DNA from: Actinobacillus sp.
Lineage (GTDB): Bacteria; Pseudomonadota; Gammaproteobacteria; Enterobacterales; Pasteurellaceae
NCBI GenBank assembly: GCA_020026075.1
Contig: JAHHQZ010000004.1
Span: forward strand, 1 to 64,000
Reading direction: 5' to 3'
Length of the DNA stretch: 64,000 nucleotides
Below are positions 48,792-55,770 of the stretch, in pieces. The notes under the pieces were generated by a model, which ran no database searches, was not told the DNA's origin, and saw only the letters and a list, made by a program, of their open reading frames with translations. The number at the start of each line of letters is the position of its first letter. Within the stretch, counting starts at the first letter, position 1. A program made the translations under genes and the position numbers.

Positions 48792-48989
48792 TTATGACTT
48801 ATCTTCAACGATGGTTATTTTATTCGCAATATATTTGGTCGTAAACACAACAAAAAATGGCAGTGCTACCCATAAAAAACCATTAAAGAATAATGACATA
48901 CTGGCGAGAATTAAAAATAAAATAGACCACGCCGCACAAAACAATAGTGCTTTAACTGTGTCTAGTTCAAGAACAATACGTTTTTTCAT
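48792..48989 (-). CDS. 65-residue two-helix membrane protein (candidate PanT-type toxin)
   Basis: After a short charged N-terminus (MKKRIVLELDTVKAL) two hydrophobic helices follow (about residues 14-34 and 36-54), then a polar tail. It has a strong ribosome site (AAGGAG) and lies 75 bases downstream of a Panacea-domain gene on the same strand. Panacea antitoxins are known to neutralise varied toxins, including small membrane-depolarising ones, so it may be the toxin of a PanAT pair. No sequence family is recognised. Confidence 0.5.
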   Translation of the reverse strand: MKKRIVLELDTVKALLFCAAWSILFLILASMSLFFNGFLWVALPFFVVFTTKYIANKITIVEDKS

Positions 48990-49064
48990 AAGTAACTCCT
49001 TATTGTTGGTTAGGTTGGTTGGTGAATTTGGTTGTGGAGGTGTAGTTTCAAGTAATAGTGTTCA

Positions 49065-49496
49065 TTAAACTTTGCCTTGCAATAATTCTTTGTCGTTAAT
49101 AACACTCCCTTTCTTACCCATTGCCCACGCTGTTTCAGGTTGATGAGTCATCCAAGATAACTGAGAACCATTATATTGCCCATAAACCTCGATAATTTTA
49201 TCTAAAAATATCATTATTTCGGTTGGGGTAATGGTGGTATTATCTCGTAATGCTGTAGCAGATATTGGTTTAGCACGATACCTTTTAAATTCGTAATAAA
49301 TTGATGGAATAACGGGACCATATTCCCAACGCTCAAATTGTTCATTGATAAGAGTTGTGCCAAATTTTTTTAAATACCAAGATTGGGCAAAAAACATCAA
49401 CTTTTGCAATTTCATTGGAGTTAAATCTTTAATCTGCCCTTTGTGTGCTTTTTGAATAAAAGCATTTGCAATATCTATTGCTGTGTAGGGTTTCAT
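49065..49496 (-). CDS. Panacea (DUF4065/SocA-like) domain protein, candidate antitoxin
   Basis: 143 residues from MKPYTAIDIANAFIQKAH, start at 49496 after AGGAG. The pattern LTPMKLQKLMFFAQSWYL, FERWEYGPVIPSIYYEFK, YGQYNGSQLSWMTHQPETAW is the Panacea/DUF4065 fold found in GepA, SocA and PanA proteins. Such proteins act as proteolytic adaptors or antitoxins. The small membrane gene just downstream is the candidate partner. Both are accessory to conjugation and may stabilise the element. Confidence 0.8.
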   Translation of the reverse strand: MKPYTAIDIANAFIQKAHKGQIKDLTPMKLQKLMFFAQSWYLKKFGTTLINEQFERWEYGPVIPSIYYEFKRYRAKPISATALRDNTTITPTEIMIFLDKIIEVYGQYNGSQLSWMTHQPETAWAMGKKGSVINDKELLQGKV

Positions 49497-49794
49497 ATAC
49501 AATCTCCTCCCCTATAAAATAGGAAAACTTAGCAATACTATTCGTAATGCTTCACCTATTCTATATGTGCCTATCCTGTTTTGCAAACGCCTGAGTAAAT
49601 AATTTTACGCATTAAGCGTCTTGCACCCTGCCCTTTTCACGCCCTTTCGGGTAAGCCCGTTTCCCTTAGGGAAACGGTTTGCCCTTGAACCATTCCCCTT
49701 GTTGCCGCAGGCAACCCCCCTTAGCCTTTTTTACCCTTTTTGGGGTATAAAAAAGCCCCTAGTGATAGGGGCAAATAGGCTCGCTTATGAGAGT
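49497..49794. other. Gene-free stretch with hairpins
   Basis: Nearly 300 bases without a gene. It contains the 9-bp hairpin CCGTTTCCC/GGGAAACGG (49657-49677), further short GC-rich repeats (GCAACAAGG/TTGCCGC-type) and, at its right end, the terminator below. The Panacea gene promoter must lie here. Confidence 0.6.
49755..49772 (-). terminator. Terminator of the transfer operon segment
   Basis: On the bottom strand GCCCCT and AGGGGC pair around a 6-base loop and are followed by TTTTTTA, just after the TIGR03755-like gene. Confidence 0.8.
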
Positions 49795-51210
49795 TTACTT
49801 AACACTATGTTGTTTAAGCTTATCCGTTTTTTCTTTGGGGGCTTTATCTAAATCTTGGAGTTTATTCGTGCTTTCTGCTTGGTTTGGTACAGCATTTTTT
49901 AGCTTGTCATTCGCTGCTTGCTGTAAGGCGGTAAGTGCCGTTTTCGTACCAAGTAATTGGTTCATTTCAAGTTCTAGTTTGATTTGACCTATATCCCTGT
50001 CAAGTAATGCAACCGAACGTTCCAATGCTTTCATTGCGTTTGGTGAGGCTGTAATATTGGGTTCTCGCATTGAAGTAATCAGCATTCGTCGTGCTAATAA
50101 TGCTTTTTCTAAAGCTCGAGAAAGTCCAATCTCCGAGCTTAATTTTGACACTAATAATGACTGATTTGGAGTCTCTTTTATCGCTTCTAATAATCCACGG
50201 GTTACTTTAACCGTAGAAGAACTAATACTTTCTAACTCTTCATCCGTTACAGTGTCTTGTTGTAGTACTTTATCGAAGTTTTTATTCACTTCTTCAGTTT
50301 CTTCAGAGATTTTCTGAGTTAAACCTTTTCCCACTTTCGTGCCATCCTTTTGGTCGCCGCATTGTGTGCCATTACCACCTGAACAAGTAGAGGTTATTTC
50401 ATCACCCACGACATCTGTTACCCATTGGCTAGCTTGTTTAGGATTTAACCAAACTTGGCATATTCTGCCCGTACATTGTGTTTTAGAAACACTACTTTTA
50501 TCTGTGGGGGTGCGGTTTTGCATCATATTATAACCTGCCGCGACTGCATCGTTATTTACTTGAATAGATGGTTGCCCAGCTCCACCTTTTTTCTGACCGC
50601 CAACCCAATTTACACCGTTATTTTGTGTTTGGGCAGTTTCTTTACGTTCTTGGAAATCTTTGGCAATAACGTTGTTACTACTGGATAACATTTCGTTTAA
50701 CGCAGTTTTCTTACCTAAATCTTTCCAACTGTTTTCCGTATAATCCGCCATTTTGTTACCAAGCTCTTCACAACTGGTTTTAATGTTATTGAAGTCAAGG
50801 CTGGCTTGATAAGCTCCATTCGTCAACATATCGTAAAGTTGTGGATTGGCACGTTGTAACATTAACGCTGGCATTGATGCAACGGCTCCTTTGGCAGATT
50901 CAACGATATTATTATATAAAGACATTATGCTGTTTTTGGCGTTCCCTTTTAAGTCATTAAAAACAGAGGCATTAAAGTCTAAATTACCACACATTAAATC
51001 CGCATTCCAAGCAACGCCTACATTGAGTTGTTCAGGTCGTGTATTGCTAGCCATTGGGTGAATGATATTACCGCCACCTATGGTGTAATTGACATAATCA
51101 TCAACCACTGCCCCTCGTTGGTAATTGTAATCACCTGCCACAGCATTTTGTGTACATAATAGTACAGCCAGGGCGGTTGTGTGATGTTTTAATGTTTTTT
51201 TTACATTCAT
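49795..51210 (-). CDS. Conjugative element protein, TIGR03755/PFL_4711-like
   Basis: 471 residues with a Sec signal peptide (cleavage near NAVAG, residue 25) and an N-terminal domain (YNYQRGAVVDDYVNYTIGGG, then ADLMCGNLDFNASV). Five cysteines suggest disulfides in the periplasm. The C-terminal third is rich in helices and coiled coil. It is a conserved part of GI-type conjugation systems, TraH-like in position, with no enzymatic activity assigned. It is 56 bases downstream of the next transfer gene. Confidence 0.82.
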   Translation of the reverse strand: MNVKKTLKHHTTALAVLLCTQNAVAGDYNYQRGAVVDDYVNYTIGGGNIIHPMASNTRPEQLNVGVAWNADLMCGNLDFNASVFNDLKGNAKNSIMSLYNNIVESAKGAVASMPALMLQRANPQLYDMLTNGAYQASLDFNNIKTSCEELGNKMADYTENSWKDLGKKTALNEMLSSSNNVIAKDFQERKETAQTQNNGVNWVGGQKKGGAGQPSIQVNNDAVAAGYNMMQNRTPTDKSSVSKTQCTGRICQVWLNPKQASQWVTDVVGDEITSTCSGGNGTQCGDQKDGTKVGKGLTQKISEETEEVNKNFDKVLQQDTVTDEELESISSSTVKVTRGLLEAIKETPNQSLLVSKLSSEIGLSRALEKALLARRMLITSMREPNITASPNAMKALERSVALLDRDIGQIKLELEMNQLLGTKTALTALQQAANDKLKNAVPNQAESTNKLQDLDKAPKEKTDKLKQHSVK

Positions 51211-51266
51211 TGTTTTTGTCCTTCTATTTATCTATGCTGGAATTCTTGTAAAAATTTCGGCATCAC

Positions 51267-52292
51267 TTAATTTGAAAAAATCAACATTTGCCCACGACGT
51301 TTGCAACATTCATACGGTCGCCATAATGCCCACGCATAATTGTGATTTTTATTGATTTTATCTTGATGTGGGTCGGTTACTTGAACGCCTGAACTGGATT
51401 TATCAGGGAAAATGGCACAACTCTGCTCCATTTTTGGATATAGCATTTGCCACTTGTGGTTTTCTTGCTTTAACTCTTGAACAGGTTTGGGATACCATTT
51501 GCCATTACTCGGCTGAGATTGTTGAGCAAGGGGGATATAAAGATGAGAGCTTTGGCCGAATGGACGTGTAACAATATCTGCCACACGTTGAGCAACTAAT
51601 GCCGCCCCCTTGTAGGAATGTTGTTGGGTTACCATTCCGTTTCTTGGGTAAATATTTCCCCAATTATCGCCCCTTTTGCGAAGTTCTCGTGTAAAGGGCG
51701 TGAACGATTGCGGATAAAAAGATTCAACAAGTGAATAACGCCACTCTAAGAAATCTAGTCCGCTTAAAAAGTAAGGCATATAAGGCGTTGACTGCGATTC
51801 GCAGAAATATCCCATTGACCCTAATAGGTTATAAATCATTCCGCCTGGATGACCAATGAGCTCAGCATTTTTCGTGTGGGATTGGTTGTATAGTCGCTTG
51901 TTATGTGAAACAAAGCGGCCGCCTGTTAATTCCCCTTTTTGTGTTCCTAATGCACCTAATTGGGTGCCGAACTGATTCCCGCCCAGCATTTTTGCTTCTG
52001 CCACAGGATTATCTTCTTCAAAGTCATACACAGATACCACGCTTTCAGGCAAGAAATGACGAACTTTCACTGATGTGCGTGTGTAGCAGCCGTAAGGCGT
52101 GCAAGTCATCCATATACAAATGCCTTTAACACGCCACTCCGCACAGCTTGGCGAATACGAGCTTTGCAATAATTGAGCCGTGCTAACTTCGCCGCCTGCC
52201 ATTGCAAGATTGGGCAAAGTGAAAGCCAATGTCGCTAATCCAATCAGCGTACGCTGGAATTTTTGTGAAAATTTCGGCGTAGCAAATGTCAT
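51267..52292 (-). CDS. Conjugative element protein, TraU-like (TIGR03756/PFL_4710)
   Basis: 341 residues with a signal peptide (about 1-32) and many cysteines, including the CAEWRVKGICIWMTCTPYGC cluster near residue 54, characteristic of the TraU family of periplasmic pilus-assembly proteins. It starts on the last base of the upstream gene. Dispersed motif copies lie around both ends, at 51233-51263 just after it and 52250-52281 within its signal peptide (KFSQKFQRT). Confidence 0.85.
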   Translation of the reverse strand: MTFATPKFSQKFQRTLIGLATLAFTLPNLAMAGGEVSTAQLLQSSYSPSCAEWRVKGICIWMTCTPYGCYTRTSVKVRHFLPESVVSVYDFEEDNPVAEAKMLGGNQFGTQLGALGTQKGELTGGRFVSHNKRLYNQSHTKNAELIGHPGGMIYNLLGSMGYFCESQSTPYMPYFLSGLDFLEWRYSLVESFYPQSFTPFTRELRKRGDNWGNIYPRNGMVTQQHSYKGAALVAQRVADIVTRPFGQSSHLYIPLAQQSQPSNGKWYPKPVQELKQENHKWQMLYPKMEQSCAIFPDKSSSGVQVTDPHQDKINKNHNYAWALWRPYECCKRRGQMLIFSN

Positions 52293-52729
52293 TATTTTTC
52301 TCCCATTCGTTGACGATAAATGTTGATAACTGTAGCAACGTTACGTTGACCGTACACCACAACAGGCTTGCCTTTGGCTGGTACAAACACAATGGCGGGG
52401 GATTTTTTCACCCCCAGTTGCCACGCTTGTGATACTGCTTGGCTGGCCGCTTGAATTTGTTCAATCAGTTTACGTCCATTCGGTGAGTTAATGCGTTGTC
52501 GCATTACCGCCTCTGCTTGTCGGAGGTCATTGGGTAAGCCTTTGGAAAGCTCAGCATTGAGTTCATCGAGCTTATCCAGCTGGAAATGACTATCCAGCAA
52601 CTGGGCTTGCACAAAGGGCTTGTATTGCGTGGTAAATCCCAAAATATCAACATTGGGTAAGACAGGATTGGCAAATGCCAATGGGCTAATTAAGGCTGCC
52701 GCAGCCATTACACGTCTTTTCATTTTCAT
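52292..52729 (-). CDS. Conjugative element protein, TIGR03757/PFL_4709-like
   Basis: 145 residues with an N-terminal signal peptide (ends near AFANP) and a C-terminal GVKKSPAIVFVPAKGKPVVVYG segment like that of TrbC/TraW-type thioredoxin-like periplasmic proteins. Its stop overlaps the start of the TraU-like gene. It is the first gene of the three-gene distal transfer operon, downstream of the cargo block. Confidence 0.82.
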   Translation of the reverse strand: MKMKRRVMAAAALISPLAFANPVLPNVDILGFTTQYKPFVQAQLLDSHFQLDKLDELNAELSKGLPNDLRQAEAVMRQRINSPNGRKLIEQIQAASQAVSQAWQLGVKKSPAIVFVPAKGKPVVVYGQRNVATVINIYRQRMGEK

Positions 52730-53069
52730 CCTTACAAAAATAAAAAGAGTTTAGGAAAGTGATTAAAAAATAAAAGGTTTAATTAAATTAAAATTTTGAA
52801 GAATTTTTTATAGCGTTTAAGGGGGGATTTTCATATACTCAAAAAGTAACCACGCTATCGTTGATAGCACCAATGCCAGTGGCTTTGTAAGCTGGCGACT
52901 CAACGTTGTTGGGTTAAGCAAGAAGTGTACTGTGCGTATGAGATTACACGTTACCGGAAGCGGTAATTACGCCCCTATCTACTATTTTTTATTAACCCAC
53001 GCTGGGAAAACTCGTCCCAGCGGATGCGGTTCTCCCAGTATTTTTTAACTAAAACTAAGGAGAACCGTG
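52730..53069. other. Divergent gap between transfer operon and cargo block
   Basis: 340 bases without a gene on either strand. Seen in it are GCTATCGTTGATAGC (52854-52868), a short GTTACCGGAAGCGGTAAT hairpin (about 52950-52967) and, at the right, the leader hairpins of the first cargo gene. It should contain promoters in both directions. Confidence 0.6.
53000..53067 (+). promoter_or_regulatory. Leader with competing hairpins that hide the ribosome site (unit 1)
   Basis: CGCTGGGA (53000-53007) can pair with TCCCAGCG (53015-53022). CGGTTCTCC (53027-53035) pairs perfectly with GGAGAACCG (53059-53067), which contains the Shine-Dalgarno bases. A second TCCCAG (53033-53038) can instead pair with CTGGGA at 53002-53007, freeing the ribosome site. 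The layout suggests a translational switch. Confidence 0.55.
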
Positions 53070-53327
53070 ATGGTCGACTTAAATAAAATTGCTGAAAATC
53101 TAAAAGTGTTACCGCTTGAAGAACAAGAGGCAATAGTAAACTTAATTCAATTAAAGACGGATGTCGATATGGATAAAGTGCTAAACAAATTAGATGTAGT
53201 CAATGCTAAATTGGAAGCAATGGATGCGAAATTTGAATCTAAATTCGATAGTCTAAGACTATTGATTATGGGAATGATCGCCCTTATTCCAATCGCATTT
53301 ACAATTTTTGGATACTTTAATAAGTAG
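53070..53327 (+). CDS. Small coiled-coil, tail-anchored protein A1
   Basis: 85 residues from MVDLNKIAENLKVLPLEEQE. A short amphipathic N-terminal helix precedes a heptad-like coil (DKVLNKLDVVNAKLEAMDAKF) and ends in one hydrophobic helix (about residues 63-82) with a short GYFNK tail, so it is probably anchored in the inner membrane with its coil in the cytoplasm. I do not recognise the family. Two intact paralogues and one broken one follow in the same array. Confidence 0.75.
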   Translation: MVDLNKIAENLKVLPLEEQEAIVNLIQLKTDVDMDKVLNKLDVVNAKLEAMDAKFESKFDSLRLLIMGMIALIPIAFTIFGYFNK

Positions 53328-53342
53328 CCACACCTAAACCAA

Positions 53343-53410
53343 CCCACAGGGGAAATACTGTTTCCCTTGTGGGGGATAGGATTTTCCCTGTTTTATAAGG
53401 AAAATCCTAT
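53343..53410 (+). promoter_or_regulatory. Two hairpins before the 78-residue gene, the second covering its start
   Basis: CCCACAGGGGAAA (53343-53355) pairs with TTTCCCTTGTGGG (53361-53373) with one G-U. ATAGGATTTTCC (53376-53387) pairs perfectly with GGAAAATCCTAT (53399-53410), which includes the Shine-Dalgarno and the start codon at 53409. Confidence 0.65.
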
Positions 53411-53645
53411 GTTGACGATTGAAATACAAGCTCTCGCTTTTAAAGGCTTAATTCAGAAAGATGGTACCGTTGAAAAGCGGCTAACCCATAGACTGAAACA
53501 GCAAGTATATTCACTGCTGATACAGCATAAAAAAGCAGACTTCACATTAACTTTTGAGCCAGTCAATGGCGATAAGCGAACCTTAAAGGCCATCCATTAT
53601 AATGATGCCTTATTCGTTTGCCGCCCTGACTTCAACATTAACTGA
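53409..53645 (+). CDS. 78-residue protein of unknown function
   Basis: Soluble, starting MLTIEIQALAFKGLIQKDGT, with a basic central helix (TVEKRLTHRLKQQVYSLLIQ) and beta-like segments (DFTLTFEPV, ALFVCRPDF). No family is recognised. It is inside the first 669-base unit and its ribosome site is buried in a 12-bp hairpin. The start at 53409 is chosen because AAGGA lies at the right distance. Confidence 0.6.
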   Translation: MLTIEIQALAFKGLIQKDGTVEKRLTHRLKQQVYSLLIQHKKADFTLTFEPVNGDKRTLKAIHYNDALFVCRPDFNIN

Positions 53646-53667
53646 TAGTTTTTAACTATAATCACCC

Positions 53668-53736
53668 ACGCTGGGAAAACTCGTCCCAGCGGATGCGGTT
53701 CTCCCAGTATTTTTTAACTAAAATCAAGGAGAACCG
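53668..53736 (+). promoter_or_regulatory. Leader with competing hairpins (unit 2)
   Basis: The same sequence as 53000-53067 with only a base or two changed outside the stems: CGCTGGGA/TCCCAGCG first, then CGGTTCTCC/GGAGAACCG over the ribosome site of the second paralogue. Confidence 0.55.
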
Positions 53737-53738
53737 TG

Positions 53739-53996
53739 ATGGTCGACTTAAACAAAATTGCTGTCAATCTAAAAGTGTTACCACTTGAAGAACAAGAGGC
53801 AATAGTAAACTTAATACAGCTCAAAACGGAGACTGATATGGACAAAGTTTTGAATAAGCTTGATGCAATGGAAACCAAGTTTGATGCTAAATTTGAAGCA
53901 ATGGATTCAAAATTCGACATTTTACGTTGGTTACTGATGGCTCTTATTGCCATTATTCCTATTGCTTTAACAATTTTTGGATACTTTAATAAGTAG
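53739..53996 (+). CDS. Small coiled-coil, tail-anchored protein B1
   Basis: 85 residues, nearly identical to A1 at both ends (VDLNKIA, VLPLEEQEAIVNLIQLKT; TIFGYFNK), but the coil differs (NKLDAMETKFDAKFEAMDSK, a repeated KFDAKFEAMDSKFD pattern). The hydrophobic C-terminal helix has several substitutions. Conservation of ends with change in the coil suggests selection on partner or oligomer specificity, or a recombining coil. No family recognised. Confidence 0.75.
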   Translation: MVDLNKIAVNLKVLPLEEQEAIVNLIQLKTETDMDKVLNKLDAMETKFDAKFEAMDSKFDILRWLLMALIAIIPIALTIFGYFNK

Positions 53997-54011
53997 CCAC
54001 ACCTAAACCAA

Positions 54012-54079
54012 CCCACAGGGGAAATACTGTTTCCCTTGTGGGCTATAGGATTTCCCTTGTTTTATAAGAAAAATCCTAT
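54012..54079 (+). promoter_or_regulatory. Two hairpins before gene B2, the second covering its start
   Basis: CCCACAGGGGAAA/TTTCCCTTGTGGG is followed by ATAGGATTT (54045-54053) paired with AAATCCTAT (54071-54079), which contains the start codon. It matches the arrangement in unit 1 with a weaker second stem. Confidence 0.6.
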
Positions 54080-54338
54080 GTTTAACTTAAATGAAATTGC
54101 TACACACTTAAAGGCTATCCCATTAAGTGAACAACAGGCTATCGTAAGTTTAATAGACTTAAAAATAGAGGTCGAAATGAACGCCGTTTTAAAACAGCTT
54201 GAGCTAATGAATAAAACGATTGAAATGCAACAAAAGGAAAATCAGAAAGCAATTAGCAGTCTGAAATGGTACATTGGTTTAACCGTTTCTATTGTTGGTG
54301 TGCTTGCGACTGTTGCCTCGATTTATTTCAGCCACTAA
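54078..54338 (+). CDS. Small coiled-coil, tail-anchored protein B2
   Basis: 86 residues, a more distant paralogue of A1 and B1: MFNLNEIATHLKAIPLSEQQ, then AIVSLIDLKIEVEMNAVLKQ, a coil (LELMNKTIEMQQKENQKAIS), a hydrophobic helix (about 63-83) and an SIYFSH tail. The shared N-terminal pattern (LNxIAxxLKxxPLxEQxAIVxLIxLK) defines the family. Confidence 0.72.
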   Translation: MFNLNEIATHLKAIPLSEQQAIVSLIDLKIEVEMNAVLKQLELMNKTIEMQQKENQKAISSLKWYIGLTVSIVGVLATVASIYFSH

Positions 54339-54345
54339 AAGTCTT

Positions 54346-54515
54346 ATGGAAATGATGAGAATTGCTAGAAGTTTAGAACGATTGGAAACAAATCTAAAAC
54401 ATCTAGAACATCGTATTAGGTGCTTAAAATAAACTATCATTTGTTGATGTTTGGTATTCTAAGCAACACCATTTTACTATCCTTACTTGCCTGTATTTTT
54501 TTAATCAGCAAATAA
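54346..54515 (+). pseudogene. Fourth coil-plus-membrane-helix gene, frameshifted
   Basis: MEMMRIARSLERLETNLKHL, then EHRIRCLK, stops at TAA. Adding one A to the four-A run near 54428 continues into INYHLLMFGILSNTILLSLL and ACIFLISK. The joined 55-residue product has the same coil and C-terminal membrane helix layout. Alternatively the second part (ATG 54447) is a separate 22-residue hydrophobic peptide. Confidence 0.4.
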
Positions 54516-54526
54516 GCCATTAACCC

Positions 54527-54553
54527 ATAGGGGCTTTCTTTGAAAGCCCCTAT
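54527..54553 (+). terminator. Strong hairpin between the small-gene array and fic
   Basis: ATAGGGGCTTTC and GAAAGCCCCTAT form a perfect 12-bp stem with a TTT loop followed by TTTTC, a good intrinsic terminator. Confidence 0.75.
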
Positions 54554-54585
54554 TTTCACCAGTATAAATGATATAAGGAAGAAGA

Positions 54586-55356
54586 ATGTCCTTTAAGAAC
54601 ATAGAGCAACTAAAAGATTTTCTCAATATAAAAAGACCACTGCCAGCAGTTGTGCTTGATAAACTCTATAATACGGTTAAGCAAGCGTATATCTATAACT
54701 CCAATGCCATTGAGGGGAATAGTCTATCCTTACGAGAAACACAAATTGTTTTGGAGCAAGGTATTACAATTAAAGGAAAGCCGTTAAAAGATCATATTGA
54801 GGCCAAAAACCAAGACTTTGCATTGGATTTCTTAGTCGGTGAAGTCAAAGCGGAAAAGCCTCTCACTAAACAGCTAATCAAAGAATTTCACCAAATTATT
54901 ATTGGGGATATTGATCGTGGAATAGCGGGTAAATTTAGACAACACGATGTATGGATAAGCCACAGTGAAACAATAACAGCTCATTATCTTCACATTGAAG
55001 AAGAACTTGACGCATTGTTACATTGGTACGAAACATCGACCGATCATATTCTCGAAAAAGTTGCTAAATTTCACGCAAAATTTGAGAAAATTCACCCATT
55101 TTCTGATGGCAACGGTAGAACAGGACGGCTCATTATGAATTTAGAGCTGATGAAAAATGGCTACCCTATCACCATCATAAAAATGGAAGATCGAGAAACG
55201 TACTACCAAACCTTAGAAATGGCATCGATTAATGATGATTTTCAACCAATCACTCAATTCATTACTGATAATGTACAACAAAGCATTGAACGTAATCTAA
55301 AAATGCTCGACCGAGAGTGGGAAACTAGATTTCTTGAGTGGAAGTCTAAACGTTAA
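54586..55356 (+). CDS. Fic-domain protein (predicted AMP transferase)
   Basis: 256 residues. The catalytic motif HPFSDGNGRTGR (about residues 169-180) is complete, so nucleotidyl transfer to a protein target is expected. An N-terminal inhibitory helix motif SNAIEGN (about 38-44) with the S-x-x-x-E-G/N pattern makes it a class II Fic enzyme that restrains itself. A toxin role or a housekeeping role are both possible. No separate antitoxin is adjacent. It follows the small-gene array and has its own terminators on both sides. Confidence 0.85.
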   Translation: MSFKNIEQLKDFLNIKRPLPAVVLDKLYNTVKQAYIYNSNAIEGNSLSLRETQIVLEQGITIKGKPLKDHIEAKNQDFALDFLVGEVKAEKPLTKQLIKEFHQIIIGDIDRGIAGKFRQHDVWISHSETITAHYLHIEEELDALLHWYETSTDHILEKVAKFHAKFEKIHPFSDGNGRTGRLIMNLELMKNGYPITIIKMEDRETYYQTLEMASINDDFQPITQFITDNVQQSIERNLKMLDREWETRFLEWKSKR

Positions 55357-55365
55357 AATAAGGAA

Positions 55366-55393
55366 AAAAGGCTAAGTGTAAGCTTAGCCTTTT
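55366..55393 (+). terminator. Terminator after fic
   Basis: AAAGGCTAAG and CTTAGCCTTT pair around a short loop, followed by GTTTTTT. Confidence 0.75.
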
Positions 55394-55426
55394 GTTTTTT
55401 CGTGAACGCTTAGCAAAGGTAACCCT

Positions 55427-55677
55427 ATGAAACAACAAACAAGAAAAACTAAGGCTAATAACAAACGATTTGAAATACAAGGCAGGAATTTTTCGCTCAA
55501 ATTGATCGAATTAGTAAACCGCCCTCAGTCGCCATTACACGAAATGAAGTTTTTGCGTTATTGCTTAACCCAAACCTATCCCCAACAGCAAAATTAGCAA
55601 AAGCCATTGCAGAAGCAGAAAGTGGAAACTTAAAAACCTATGATAGTTTAGAAAATTTTATCAAGGAATTTGAGTGA
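55427..55677 (+). pseudogene. Short antitoxin-like gene, frameshifted
   Basis: An ATG frame (MKQQTRKTKANNKRFEIQGR) fails near 55485. The second frame reads QEFFAQIDRISKPPSVAITR, then NEVFALLLNPNLSPTAKLAK and AIAEAESGNLKTYDSLENFI, ending KEFE, which resembles the tails of RelB/DinJ-like antitoxins (A-E-x-G then Y-D-S/N). A fragment like the dispersed motif (GGCAGGAATTTTTCG) falls at the break. It lies just before an intact antitoxin-toxin pair. Confidence 0.4.
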
Positions 55678-55722
55678 TGTTTGCAATCCAAAAATGTAAC
55701 CATCAAATTTGCATTCCACATA

Positions 55723-55749
55723 AAACGTAAGTACAATGTAATTACGTTT
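55723..55749. promoter_or_regulatory. Operator-like inverted repeat before relB
   Basis: AAACGTAA (55723-55730) and TTACGTTT (55742-55749) form a perfect inverted repeat 22 bases before the antitoxin start, as expected for autoregulation by a RelB-type dimer. Confidence 0.6.
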
Positions 55750-55770
55750 AACACAAAAGGAGTGATAACT

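Larger units (their letters stand above)
52996..54343. repeat. Tandem duplication of a 669-base cargo unit
   Basis: CCCACGCTGGGAAAACTCG begins at 52996 and again at 53665. Leader, coiled-coil gene and following hairpin spacer are nearly identical in the two units (52996-53664 and 53665 to about 54343). The second gene of each unit differs: a 78-residue protein in unit 1, an 86-residue paralogue of the coiled-coil gene in unit 2. Confidence 0.85.
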
